Position numbers and translations under genes: made by a program. Source: Arbacia lixula (lineage: Eukaryota > Echinodermata > Echinoidea > Arbacioida > Arbaciidae). Taken from it: a DNA stretch of 64,000 bases. The DNA lies in assembly GCA_963669155.1 (NCBI GenBank), contig OZ022576.1, positions 5,179,322-5,243,321 of the forward strand, given 5' to 3'. The notes beneath the pieces were generated by a model. That model saw only the letters and a list, made by a program, of their open reading frames with translations, did no database searches and was not told the origin of the DNA. Below, piece after piece: positions 40,565 through 52,266 of this stretch; the stretch's first letter is position 1; the number at the start of each line of letters is the position of its first letter.

Positions 40565-43500
40565 CTGAAAATGCAAATGCAATCAAAGACATTAAGCATG
40601 CTTACCATCAAAATTCTATAGAATTTCTTTTTCTCTTTTCTCATTGAAACAAAGCTTAGCCTTTGCTCTTATTTTGGAGCTGGAAACCACAGGCAACCAG
40701 GGTAGCATTTGATTTGTTCCAACGGAATATTCACATTTGTGAAACAAAGCATAATCACTAAACGGTATTGTGAGGGAGGTATGCGGTATGCTACGATTGT
40801 TAAATTTAAAAATCAGTTACATCAAAACACATTTGGAAGCCCAATATAAACATATACTCAACATTTTTTCTTAGACCCGATTTCAGGACATTAATGTGTT
40901 TGAATGAATTAGTAATAGTCTTGGTCTCCTAAGAGGTAGGTATGGCGTACTAATACTAATGAGAACGGGTCTTACCTGTCCTGCTCCCCATCCGAGATGT
41001 CCATGTCATCGCCCACACCTGTGGCCACTGCAGGGGGTGCGGTAGGGGGTGCGGTAGGGGGTGCAGCGGTGGCCTGGTGGGGTTGCAGGGTTGGCACAGC
41101 AGGGTAGGAAGCACCAAGTACCGGAATCCTCTGCCCCTCTAGCTGAGGTACACCGCTGGGGTCTGGTACCCGCTGCCAAGAGGGTGGGTTGGCTGGAGGC
41201 AGCTTTGGCTGCTGCTGCTGCTGACGCTGACGCAAAGCCTTCCCATACTCAGGAGGAACATCATCATCATCTACCTCGTCATCCTCTCCCTCCGCAGCTC
41301 GCATGTTTGCTGCTCCATACCCAGGAGGAATGTCGTCGTCATCGTGCCCTCGTCGGTGAGCTTGGCCGTACTCTACGGGGGCGTCGTCATAGTCTTTCTT
41401 GGCCCTGGTGGCCTTGCCATACTCTGGCGGGATGCTGCTGGCGTCGATGCGGTTGGCCCGGCCGTACTGGGCAGGCACTGAGGAGGAAGACCCTGGGTGT
41501 GTTCTGTGCTTGTCAGACGACGATGACCTCCCGCTGGATGTATCCCAGCGGGATCCACGGTCGAGTCTGCTGTGCTTCTCGCTGGAGGAACCTGAAGCCC
41601 GGGCAGGAGGACTTCTCGGCCCCTTGCCCTTGCTGCTGTCTCTACGTGTCTCTTTGCTGGCTTTCCCCTCGATTGTCTCAAAGCCTTGCCGTGACTGGAG
41701 CAACGACCGCGCCCTTTCCCACCAATCCTCCCCTAACCGGGACACCTCTTCCTCGTCCTCCTCAACCTCCTCCTCTTTCTTGTCCTCAGAGTTATCTTCT
41801 GGAGTTCCCATGTCCATGTCATCGCTATCATCATCTGGAGTTGCTAATGCCATATCATCATCCCCTTGCTCTTCTTCACCTTCTTCCTTCTTGTCCTGTG
41901 TGTCTTCTTCAACGTTTCCTTTCTCCGTGTCCTGTTCCTCATCGTCCGGCTTATCATCACTGTCCAGCTTCATTAATCCTTCCTCAGCTGCTCGTTTTAG
42001 TAAGTCTCTGGTCACACTGGATCCCGAGAACAGGTTCCCCCCAAACCCTCCCTCTGGGGATATACTCCCTTTTGCATCGGGGGATCTGGGCTTCTCCTTC
42101 GCATCAATGTCTCTCCCCGGTTCAGCACCAGTCACACTTTCACTTTCTTTAAGCACCACAGCCTCTTCTTCTTCTGGCGGTGGAGTGGTCTCCTGTGGAA
42201 CGATATCAACATATTCCTCTTTGTCCTCTGTCTCTGCGGAGTCCACCGAGTCATTCTGAGCAGAATCCTTGGCTTCCTGATTGTCTACTTCCATGGGTTT
42301 GTCCATCTGTCCATCAGTCTGTGTGGTATCCCGGTTAGGTTCTACTTCACCATTCTCCTTGGTTTGCTTCTCCTCTGCCTTGCTGGCTTCTAGGTCTTTC
42401 CCTTCAGGTCCTGCTGGCTTGCTGGAACTGACAACTTCCTCCACTCTGTTCTCTTTGTTATCTGTTGAACACACAAAAGTAACCCATAAATAAAAGCATA
42501 CCACAAAAATATTTGAGGCCTTAAGGTTTGTCAAGTTCTAAACTGGATTCTCCGTATGCCAGTTTGCCTTATTTTACAAAGCTTTGTGGTCAATATCAGT
42601 ACAATCTGATTTCATATGATGAAGATACCCTTTAGAAAGAATCCATTAGGCTGATGCAAATGTTAACTCATGCTTTTTTCCAACTTGAATCATATCCTAA
42701 ATTTGAAATAATATACCAAAATGCTCACTAGTTTTCAATGGAAATTTGAATTTGACTTATGACATTGAGATCAATGGAAGCATATCAATGTGCAGTGAAA
42801 TGGAGATGGGGCAGACAGATAGTGCAATGGAGATCAGGTGTAAAATCTATCTAATGTCCACGGGTAATGCTGGAGTGTGAAGTGCTTCAAACAGCCTCTC
42901 ATCATACCATAACATGTGATGAATATGATCACAGAGTGCTACAACTCTCTGTCCTCAGCTCTTTGAACAGTACTTGACTTAATAACGTGCTTTTTATCAG
43001 CTTAAATCACCTGACTTGGGGGCCTGGGCTTCTTTCAAGGCTTCTTGTTCTATTTCTTTCTTGAGTAGGGCTGCACTCTCAGAGTCTTGCATGAGACACA
43101 GTAGCTTAAGCTTGTTGTAAAGGTACTCCGCCTTCTTGCGCACTGCATCGCTCGACTTGTATTTACGGACCTGCCAATGCAATCACAGAATGCACACTCA
43201 TTTAACATGCTCAGTCCCAGAGTGAAACAAGCACTTAATTTTCAAATTGGCAATGTGCTGGAAATGTTTATATCACACTTTTACTCTTCAGATTGGAATA
43301 CATTTATTTCTCTACGTACCATTTTGTTACTGTTAAGCTTATCTATGATAATGCTTTGATATAGTGCTGATAATTTTGTGATAAAAATCTGATTTTACAA
43401 AAATAGTGTTGCCGATTTGAAACCCAAATAGTGATCAGTTTTGCTCTTAAATGGCCTTGGTTGTGAATGAGTAGGCCAGTATACAGCGCTGATTGCTACT

Positions 43501-46500
43501 CACCCGCTTTATCGTCTGGACGAAATCAACATGTTTCTTGAGGAGGCTGGGTGTGAGGCGGTCCATCATCTGATCGATGCTTGCCATGATCTGTAAACTA
43601 CGAGCTGGTTCCTTCACGAGTAGAATGGGAAGATTATAATAATAATGATAAGCAAACACTTCCATTTACCGCATAACACAAAGGCATAATCGCATGTCTC
43701 TTTGTGCTAAAAAAAAACCCAGAATACATTTGGAACGGAAATAGTACACTTGGTTCATAGTGGTGATATTGACAAAGAGCGAAATAGGTATGTTTTCAAA
43801 TCACTTCTGAGCTGTTGATTCTAATCATTCCATAGAATAAGTGGCTGCATGTGAAAATGACCTTCCTTGCCCCAAAAGATCTTCTTATATTTTGTGGGAC
43901 AGAAAAGGTGAAACATGTATCTTCTTGAAATAGCCTTGTTTGAAGTATGAACACTTAATAATGGGCTCAAGATTATGTCTTGGTAGTGTTGTCCTTCTAG
44001 CATATTCCAGTAGCATTTTAAAATGGATCTGTGCATGCATGAATGAACAATGGATAATCTTTTGGAGTCTACAAAATCTCAATTTTGCCATTTGCTGGAA
44101 ATACAAACTATAGTATTTGTTTTCTTCAAATTCTACTTACAGGGTTATCTAAGGCAAGAGACTGCTTGAGATCGACATGGTAGTTTTCAATTTGTTCTGC
44201 GGTTTCTGCAATAAGGAAATAGATAAAGATTAAGATTAGATTTACAAGAATTACACAGTACTTATTGGATAAGAAGATTTGGAGACAAAATATGACTATT
44301 AAAATAACATTTAAAAATGTATTTAACTCTAATGAGATGTCCTACTTGCATATTCCTTAATTCTGGGGTTCAAAAGTCAGCACAATTAAAAGAATATTGA
44401 ATGGAAATAGCTGTTTCATAACTCATCTTTTTTTTCCAGTTTCACTTCAAAATAACAGTAGTATTAATGATTTGGGGAATAAAGATTTCTATAGTGGCCT
44501 GATCAAAGATTGTGTGCTCAAAATTACACTTTAATCAATGACCAGTCACCAAAGCTTAGAAGAGGACTCTTCGCAATCTTATCTAACATGATTACAGAAA
44601 AGATCTAATATTGAGACCAAGAAGGTTCACATATTTACCTTTGTACTTGTCCTTTAGGAATCTGCATCAAAGAATGACAACATGAGGATAAACAACAGTT
44701 AGCAAGACATGCATCAAGAATCATTTAGTAAAATCTAAATTGTTTAGCAGGCCATTATAACAAGTTGGGAATAACTGTTGCAAGTGAAGTTGTTAAAAGG
44801 CGCCTTATATGGACAGTAGTACAGTCATACCTGTACATAGAGACTGCTCAATGGAGACCAAAATGTGGTTGTTATGATAAGGTGGACTGTATGTACAGGT
44901 TACCAGCATAAATGTTTCGACAACAACAAAGTGGTCAAGGGGAAAGAACAAATGTGGTCTTTATAGGCAAGTGGTCTTTCTGTACAGGTAGTCACTACAG
45001 CAGGTTTCAATCTATTACAATAACAAATGGCTGACCTGAAGAAAAAAATATAATGCTGCAATGACATATCATTCTTTGATACTTATATCAGACTATTAAT
45101 ATTTCTGAAAAGTCTACAAGAAAGCTATCCCTGGTATACAAGTGACTCCTCTTAATTAAACTTCCAATATCACACATTGTACACAAAGAAAAACAGCTTT
45201 TAATTCATCTTAACCTTAACTCCAGAAGGGGGGACGGAACATCCACTCCATATCAAAATACACATGCTGTGATGTATTTATTTCAAATCTTGCACAACTC
45301 CTGAAAGAATTATGTGATTTTGAAATGGTCTTTGACTTTGCTATTTGCCCATAAGTGGTATTGAATCGGGCAGGAGACTTGAAAGGCGTGAAACGTCAGG
45401 ATGATATATACCTAAATTCCAGGGGATTTAAGATACAGCAGAAGAACTTGATTGAAATGGGCTTTCACATCAGTCTTACCCTTCTCTTGCTTTTTTCTGT
45501 TGTTGCTCTTTCATTTTGAAGGCAGCTACTTCTTTTTTCCTTTTCTAGAAGACAAGTCAGATTGGGGTAAAATATTCATGAATCTCTGGAGTAGTTGGTA
45601 GAAAAGGGCACAGGCACAAGCAACAACGAAGAAAATATATATATTTGAGAATTAAAATGGAAAATATGGTCCTAAATATATGGACCTGTTGGATTCAGTA
45701 ACAGGGGTTTATTGAAGGATGAATAAAATGAGGTCATTTATTAAATAAAATGACACATTCTTGAAAGAAAACTGAAGATCCTTTATGCCAGTTCTCAGAG
45801 CAGAAGCACGTTTGCTACCTTATTCACAATCATTTTTAGATTTAAATGCACAACATAAACGTCTTTAAAAAACTGTAAAAAAAGAAAGAAATAAAAGCTT
45901 ATGTAATATTTGACTAAACACAGCAACATGGAACAGAATGACAGCAAATAGAAGTCATCCAACAATGGTTGAACAATGCCTGATGAAATGATGAAATGAA
46001 ATGAAAAATATTTTTGACTTACCTCTTCCTGTTTCCTTTTAATCTCCTCCTGTTTCTTCTGGGCCTCTGCCTTTTTCCGCTCCTCCTTCTTCTTCCCTTC
46101 TTCCTCTCGTTTCTTCTTCTGCTCAAGCTCTTTCCGCTTTTCTTCCTGCTTCTTCTTCAGCTTCTCCTCCTTCTTTTTCTCCTTCTCCTCTTGCTTCCTC
46201 TTCTCCTTCTCAAGCCGTTTCCGTTCTTTTTCTTTCTCTTTTTCTTCCCTCCGCTTTGCCCTATCTGCTTTTGAGTCCTCCTTATCATCATCTTCTTCTT
46301 CCTTGGTTTTATCTTCTTCTGCTTGTCTTGCTTTGTCGGCAGTGTTGTCTTCTTTGTCTTCCTCCTCTGAATCTGCTAGACGTTTTGTACTTCCACTGCT
46401 CTTCTTGCCCTCCTTCTTCTTGGGTGGTGATGGTTTGATCTCATCTTCACTGGATGCCTGGTCATCATGGACAGCATCCCCCTCTACTTCATTGTCCACT

Positions 46501-49364
46501 TCATCTTTCATTTCGCTCTTCACCTTCTCTTCACTCTCGGATGATTTCCGCTTCTTCTTTTTCTCCTCCCTTTTCTTGGCTTTCTCTAATTTTTCTTTCT
46601 CGTCTTCTTTGCGTTCTCTCTCCCTCATTTGTTTCAGCTGTTCGGCTTCTTGCTTTTGTTTAGCCTCTTGAATTTTTCTTTTCCTTTCTTCATCTCTCTT
46701 TTTCCATGATGTATGGAAGTCTGTTTCACTATCACTAGAAATGAAAAGAAGAAAATGGAAGAAAAATGGAAACAATCTTTGATTAAAGGAATTTGAATTA
46801 CTTTATAGTTTATCTCATGATGTCATGACAGGATTATATGAAATATGATATGAACAATCATTTGAATATTGGGTAATAAGATAAACGCTAAATAACTTTA
46901 TAAAGCACAATCCAAAATACTAGTGGAAAGGATGTGGGAATGATGCAATTGGTTGTTTCATCAAGTTTTTTGAGTGGCGAGTATGAGTCAAAAAGCTGCT
47001 AAGTGATTGCTTATTCCTCTAGCAACAATATGCAACACAAACTAATTTCTGGTAAGTTTAAGTGAAGAAAACATGAATACTTCTTTGTGATATATTCTTG
47101 ATTTCATATCAGATTCATTGAGGAAATTTGAAAGAAATATGGGTATTCATGTTCAGAGGTTGAGTGTCACAATTGCATAAACTGATAATTCTACTTGCAG
47201 GAGGAGAGTGGAGAGGGATATATCACTTACCTTGACAGCGTATCACTTGGGGAGTCCAGGACTTTTTTGGGAGTAGATTTCTTCTTGGCACTGGACTTTG
47301 GAGCTGACCGTGGTTTCTTTTCTGCAGAAAAATAAAAGGCGTGGAAAGCATTAAATAAAATGTTTAAAAGGGTTTTGTAAAATATTATGAACAATGTGAT
47401 CGCAAATCACTATGCTACTTATTACACTCTCATAACTTTGATCGAGGACGGTAAGAGAGAGAAAGCGTGAATGAGAATATGAGGAATGATATTAATACCG
47501 GACGGGAAAGATATTTTTAGTAACATACCTTTAGGTGTCTGTTTCTTGGCTGGAGTTTTCTTCTTGCTCTTCTTTGGTTTTTCTTCCTCTTCCTCTTCTT
47601 CTGCTTCATCTTCTTCAGAATCCCTCACAGATTCTTCCTTCTCCTCCTCCTCCTCCTCATCACTATGAAGAGATTTCTTCTTCTTCCCTTTGCGCGAAGT
47701 GCTCCCACCTTGTGACTGACGGCCTTTCTGCTTCGGGGCAAACTCCTTCAATGATATTCAATGAAACACATACGCTGTTACATAGAGATTCCTACTAATG
47801 CTGAATGCTGAACAAACTTGTGTGACTGCATTGTGAACACTGCTGAACTCTTTGTGCTAGACAAAATAAAGCCCTGTGGTAGATATGTGTACTATTTGTA
47901 AATTAATTCACATGTGACAGATAAAGGCTCAACAAGATAATTATTCCACAAATGAATTCATCTGTATCCCTTTATCAAATACAACTTTCCAATATTTTGC
48001 AAGGAAATTATCCAATAACCTTCCCCATTCACAGAATAAAGCTTCCTCATCATATTTCGGACACTTGCATTTACATGATTTGGATATCATTAAATAATTC
48101 CTTGAAGGGGACAATGATAGAAACATCATTACATAATCCATGATTGCATAAAACAAGGCCTCATCACCCTTTCACCTCAAAACTCTTTTTTGAAAATTGC
48201 TTTATTTGGATGTCAATTGGCAATATCTACAAAAAAAAAAAAAAGAAGGAAGAAAAAGTCAACAGTGTGTCTTCAAAGCCCGATACATCCCCAGATTTAT
48301 GAGGCAATTGTGAATCTGAGCCGCCTCACCTCTCCACTACTCTCTTCTTCAGAAGGTGTGGCATCATAGTCAGTATCTCCCATCTCTTCTCCCTCTATCA
48401 CCTCAGCCTTCACACTGCCAGAGGACTGCCGTGACTTCTTCTGCCGAGCCTACACAAATAAGTGGGGGGGGGGGGGGGGGAATGACGCCAAATGCTAACA
48501 GTAAATAAAACAATACTTACTGTTCACACTGCTCATGATCAGCCCATATTCATCCTTTTTTCCTGTATGATTCTTTATAGGATCCGTCACTGCATCTTTT
48601 AGCACTGAACTACACCTTCCAGAACCAAATGCCATTCAACCCAATGTGTGCAAGGCAAATGGTTTCTCTATGGGATTTGTGTGCATTATTGGTGAAAAAA
48701 TGTGGCACATAGAGTTCATTCATGGTGGTTATTCAAGTCTTTGTGTGCATTTGGGTATGGAAAAGCACCAATGTGAAGTTAGAGAAGAACATATCAATGG
48801 GGGCATTGTTGGTAAAGATTACTTTTTAGGGCACATGTGGATACACTGAGAAAATAATCCCATATTCTAAGCTAAACTAGCAAAAATTAGTGAATGACAA
48901 CTCAAATGAAAAAAAAAGCAAATTTTTAAGCCTGACCTTCACTCAGAGTGCCAACCCTGAATATAGGGAGACATCAGAGTACTTGTGATGTGCATATGTT
49001 ATTGTAATACAAGATATATAAAAGTGAGGAAAGGGATCAAATGAGAGAAAAATCAATCAAATCTTTGCAGCCTTCCTTTTTAAGTGTCGCATATAAAAGA
49101 CAACAAATCAAATTCACGCCAAATATACATGAATATTCATTAGTGCTTAGGTATGTCAGATGTTAAAATGAGAAGAGATTCCTTTAGAGCATTACTCACC
49201 TTAACACTGTCTCCGCTTGCTTTCCTCTTTCGTGGCTGAGGCTTCTTCTTCTCCTGCGGGTGACAGCAGAGTGCAAAATATTATATCAATGTAAAATTAG
49301 AGCATTTCCATTACTTGATGCATTTAGTTTTCTACACACAAACACATACACACACACAACACAT

Positions 49365-49433
<69 letters not shown>

Positions 49434-52266
49434 GTTTATAGATATATTCCTAAAATGAAGTTTACAACCTTCCATTTATCCATGGAAAATTAAATTGCTG
49501 AAAACTGACATTAATTGAAGCAAACTTGATAGTCTATCATGAAACTTGGACTGCCCTCTGACAGCAGGCAGATTTATTCAGCCCTGCAGTAGTTTATAAA
49601 TAACTATAGTAGCTACAGTGCTGTGTTAACTCCAAAGTCAACGCACACAACATCCCACACCCGTACTATACAACCCACAACCACATAGCCTGCGTGTACA
49701 TAATCAAGCGTGATTGAGAAATGCGCCTTAAATCACCAACCAACAACACTCATGCCATCAGGTTAATGTTTAACCCACAATAGAACTCCTGGGGATTCCC
49801 CTTGGCAGCTGGGGGGTTCCCCATTCAGCTGACCTTTGGCTTTGGTTTCTTGCTCCCCTCATCAATGACCAGGTCGGCATCTGAGTCGTCATCCTCCTCC
49901 TCTTCTTCCTCCTCCTGTGCCGGGAGATCCTGCCCTTCTTCTTCCTCAGTCTTCACCGCTGAATCCTCATCAGTGGACGAGCCTGCAGCCTGGGATAGGA
50001 CAGGTTTAAAAAAATATATATATATATTATTTTATGCTTCATCAGACATCGCTTTTCCTCATTTTTATGGTTTCTTGAATGACTTCACAGCTTAAACTCA
50101 ATTATCTTTGGTTAAGTTTAGGATCTGGGCTAGAACAGGGTTATGTTTAGGGTAGAGTTTAGTGAGGCAAATATGTTATTTTATGGCACTTTTGTGGCTG
50201 CATCGTTGCAAACACTAACATTCTGTAACGCCCACCACAACTCAAGACTCAACTCAACTCAAGACGCCCACCACAAGTTTCAAGACTGGTTTCAATGGGC
50301 TTTCAGGATGAGCATACACACATAAAAGTACCTGAGTGTATTTGGTGAAACATAAATTACTGCCCCCCCCCCTCAAAAAAAAAATGTGGACCAGATTTTG
50401 CAACATTTAACATTTGACAATGGTCTAAGTAATCATATTCTATAACACTACACTACACAGAAATTATGAGCAGCAGAGCTGACACAGCAAAGAGAAGGAA
50501 TACTTACTACTCCATGAAACTTGACATTGGGGTTATTTTCAATCTCCCACAAGCCAATGTTGAAGGCTTCAAAACGCTTGTGCGGTTTGCCAAACTTCTC
50601 TTTGAACTGCTTGTATGGATAGAGGTCCTTTACTCCCATAAATGCACTATATAAAATGGTATGAGAGTTATTAGTGCAAAAATGGTGAATCATTATAATT
50701 GCTAAAAAGGGACAGTATCAATGAAAATTCCACAATTCCACAAAGCATGAGTGATACATGTGTGTATCCTCCAGTATGGTAAGACTGATATAATGAGTAT
50801 GGTATAGTCATAACTGTTGATTCAAAATGGTTCCTTGAAGAAACGGATACGAGTTGGATAACATAGGATATCTGTTGATGCATTAAAATCACTAGTTTCA
50901 TCAGTTACACACCACTGATCTGTTCATTACCTATAATTGGTGCATATAAAAATGAATGACGTTCACTTTTTTCCAAGAAGTTTTAACTGTCATACATATG
51001 TGTAATTCTGCTGGTGCTGGTCCCGATATATGTTGAATATTATAACTTGCTTGTGGGACCTTCTAAAACTTTCACAGGGCTGCCAACCTTAATCAAAATA
51101 TTTCAGTATTCCTTAGGCTAAAAATCTGTATTTTCAAATTAAGATAATAGAAGAAAGCATGAACTAGAACTTATGAAATCAGTATTTTGTATCAAACCCT
51201 CAGTATTCTTCCCAAGTTTCAGTATGAAATCCTGAAAATCAGTACTTCTTGGCAGCTCTGCTTTCAAGTTCAAGATGCAAATCAGTAAGGAAGCATAAAA
51301 ACTGCAAGATAACCATATGACGATTCAAAACAAACATTTTTAATCCTAGGTATTTGTTTTGACTCAGAAATTTATCCAGGGTTAATTACTGCATCATTAC
51401 AGGGTTATGCATCATTAAACTTGCAAAAGTTTGTTTTATGAATGCAAAACAAATAGTCCTAAATACAGGGATGTTAGACAAAGTTTTGTCCCAGACCAGG
51501 CCATCACTTTAATTAACCTCTTTACATTACAAAATAAACTAACATCTGGACATAATATGAAGTGAGAGACCTGAAAATGAGCATCCATCTCTAGGATTGT
51601 TGGAAATTCACTGTACTATGTTAAAACATACACAAATTGAGGTATCTCATTAAATACTGGAAGAGGTCACCGGCTGTGCGTAATTTACGAACAGCTTGGT
51701 GACACAACCCCCTGTATTAATAACAGTTGCAGCACTTACGTTTCATGGGTACCAAAGAAGAAGATAGGATACTTGTTTGGTGGTGGTTTCACTCCTCCCT
51801 CCGGCACTTCATCCACCTAACAAAAACAACAAATTATACATGTCATTTCTGGGCCTTAACTCTCTCAATACCAAACTTAGAGTGTCCAATGTAAATCATA
51901 ACACAATTTACTGCCTGTGGGCTTAAGAGCCTTTACACTGTCTACATTAACTCCTAGAACCTGTTTATGAACGACACCAGAAATAAGATGATTTTAATGG
52001 CTGCAGACAAATCATGACAACCACATCAGTGGAAGTTTGCACTTGAACTGAAATGCATTGAAAAACATGGAAAAGAATCAGTGCCTTATCCCTTCTGGAA
52101 ATATTAGTGGCCATGCAGAGGCAAGCTAATAAGACATGCCCTGTTTGAGTTTTTTATCTGATCGCTAATGAAAGATTATTTCACTTACTCTGGCAGGCCA
52201 AAATGGCCATCCCTTCATCTTGGCAAACACCTTCTCTCCTGGTTCATAACTCTTGGGTCGAGACAT
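40507..52266 (-). CDS. HDGFL2/PSIP1-like: HDGFL2/LEDGF-like PWWP chromatin-binding protein, 16 exons
   Basis: Nuclear protein of the hepatoma-derived growth factor family. In the family the PWWP domain reads methylated H3K36 nucleosomes and the integrase-binding domain (IBD) tethers partner proteins; both roles are inferred here. Exons in transcription order: 52266-52189, 51816-51740, 50646-50508, 49989-49834, 49253-49200, 48449-48330, 47745-47529, 47321-47231, 46734-46023, 45544-45480, 44661-44639, 44205-44141, 43590-43504, 43170-43011, 42461-40976, 40564-40507. All splice sites are GT-AG and the total (3588 bp) reads through as 1195 residues. Residues 1-98 form the PWWP domain, with WPFWPAR in place of the canonical PWWP core. 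Residues 99-570 are acidic and Lys/Glu-rich. Residues 580-665 resemble an IBD. Residues 682-1195 are an acidic, Ser/Pro-rich extension with five YG repeats. It is larger than I recall vertebrate HDGFL2 or PSIP1 being. Confidence 0.92.
40976..42461 (-). CDS. HDGF-like exon 15: long acidic C-terminal extension with YG repeats
   Basis: Acceptor AACAG, donor GTAAGA, phase 1 to 2, 1486 bp. It encodes [13 protein letters not shown] and acidic Asp/Glu blocks, then [36 protein letters not shown], Ser/Arg-rich stretches, five YG repeats (41228-41480), polyglutamine (five Q) and Pro/Ala-rich TAPPTAPP, ending MDISDGEQD. The antisense frames here (363 and 286 codons) are composition artefacts. Confidence 0.9.
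41228..41480 (-). repeat. Five-copy protein repeat, P-x-x-Y-G-x-A
   Basis: Within exon 15 the protein reads [40 protein letters not shown] and [10 protein letters not shown], separated by 6-18 mostly acidic residues. The shared core is (V/I/A)-P-x-(E/Q/G)-Y-G-x-A. I do not recognise this as a named domain. Confidence 0.85.
43011..43170 (-). CDS. HDGF-like exon 14: end of IBD-like domain
   Basis: Acceptor TGGCAG, donor GTGATT, phase 0 to 1. It encodes [28 protein letters not shown] and onward. The YKS stretch sits where LEDGF has its Phe-Lys-Val loop, so partner binding may be closer to HDGFL2 than to LEDGF. Confidence 0.87.
43504..43590 (-). CDS. HDGF-like exon 13: IBD-like helices
   Basis: Acceptor TTACAG, donor GTGAGT, 29 codons. 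It encodes [20 protein letters not shown] then DFVQTIKR. The Asp in SIDQM may match the partner-binding Asp of the LEDGF IBD; this is an inference from pattern only. Confidence 0.87.
44141..44205 (-). CDS. HDGF-like exon 12: start of IBD-like domain
   Basis: Acceptor TTGCAG, donor GTAAGT, phase 1 to 0. It encodes [20 protein letters not shown] and NP. Confidence 0.83.
44639..44661 (-). CDS. HDGF-like exon 11: 23-bp micro-exon
   Basis: Acceptor ATGCAG, donor GTAAAT, phase 2 to 1. It supplies only FLKDKYK plus split codons. Without it the frame between exons 10 and 12 is lost, which is the main support for it. Confidence 0.75.
44812..45010. repeat. Possible dispersed repeat in HDGF-like intron 10
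   Basis: The segment carries the recurring motif CTGTACAGGT/CTGTACATAG three times and GTGGTC(T/A) several times, as in repeats I associate with marine invertebrate genomes. Only one copy is in the window, so this is weak. Confidence 0.35.
45480..45544 (-). CDS. HDGF-like exon 10
   Basis: Acceptor TTCTAG, donor GTAAGA, phase 0 to 2. It encodes [20 protein letters not shown], continuing the charged helix. Confidence 0.8.
46023..46734 (-). CDS. HDGF-like exon 9: long Lys/Glu/Arg coiled-coil region
   Basis: Acceptor TTCTAG, donor GTAAGT, phase 2 to 0, 237 complete codons. It begins [19 protein letters not shown], then long K/E/R repeats predicted to form single alpha-helix or coiled-coil. This matches the charged segment between PWWP and IBD in HDGFL2. 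The antisense frames are spurious. Confidence 0.9.
47231..47321 (-). CDS. HDGF-like exon 8
   Basis: Acceptor CTGCAG, donor GTAAGT, phase 1 to 2. It encodes [19 protein letters not shown] and [10 protein letters not shown], basic and serine-rich. Confidence 0.85.
47529..47745 (-). CDS. HDGF-like exon 7: charged segment
   Basis: Acceptor TGAAG with a poor pyrimidine tract, donor GTATGT, phase 0 to 1. Alternating acidic and lysine-rich runs, ending AKKQTPK. The acceptor is the weakest in the gene, but frame and composition support it. Confidence 0.78.
48330..48449 (-). CDS. HDGF-like exon 6
   Basis: Acceptor TGTAG, donor GTGAGG, 40 codons. It encodes [17 protein letters not shown], then an acidic segment with [13 protein letters not shown]. 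Confidence 0.85.
49200..49253 (-). CDS. HDGF-like exon 5: basic stretch
   Basis: Acceptor CGCAG, donor GTGAGT, 18 codons. It encodes [18 protein letters not shown], a good candidate nuclear localisation signal or AT-hook-like basic patch. Confidence 0.85.
49372..49430. repeat. (CA)n microsatellite
   Basis: An uninterrupted CA run of about 29 repeats with shorter CA stretches just upstream, in the HDGF-like intron 4. Confidence 0.95.
49834..49989 (-). CDS. HDGF-like exon 4: acidic linker
   Basis: Acceptor CCCAG, donor GTCAGC, 52 codons. Glu/Asp runs followed by a basic KKPKPK end, possibly part of a nuclear localisation signal. Confidence 0.85.
50508..50646 (-). CDS. HDGF-like exon 3: PWWP C-terminal helices
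   Basis: Acceptor TATAG, donor GTAAGT, phase 2 to 0. It encodes [19 protein letters not shown] and then [19 protein letters not shown], the helical end of the domain. Confidence 0.93.
51075..51262. repeat. Possible short foldback element
   Basis: Ends AGGGCTGCCAAC and TTGGCAGCTCT are inverted, with CAGTATT repeats between. It lies in intron 2 of the HDGF-like gene. Inner arms are poorly matched. Confidence 0.45.
51740..51816 (-). CDS. HDGF-like exon 2: PWWP middle
   Basis: Acceptor GTTAG, donor GTAAGT, phase 0 to 2. It encodes VDEVPEGGV through [11 protein letters not shown], the beta-strand F-F-G-T motif of HDGF-type PWWP domains. Confidence 0.93.
52189..52266 (-). CDS. HDGF-like exon 1: start codon and first part of PWWP
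   Basis: ATG at 52266-52264 followed by [20 protein letters not shown] and FWPAR. Donor GTAAGT. 26 codons, phase 0. The start is chosen because the PWWP domain begins within a few residues, as in HDGF proteins. Confidence 0.93.

Noticed and set aside
41061-42259. Plus-strand ORFs of 363 and 286 codons
   Set aside because: They lie antisense to exon 15 of the HDGF-like gene; GAG/GAC/AGC-rich coding makes the complement stop-poor. Their Ser/Leu/Pro-rich translations have no domain.
46014-46671. Plus-strand ORFs rich in Leu, Phe and Ser
   Set aside because: Antisense to the Lys/Glu-rich exon 9; composition artefact.
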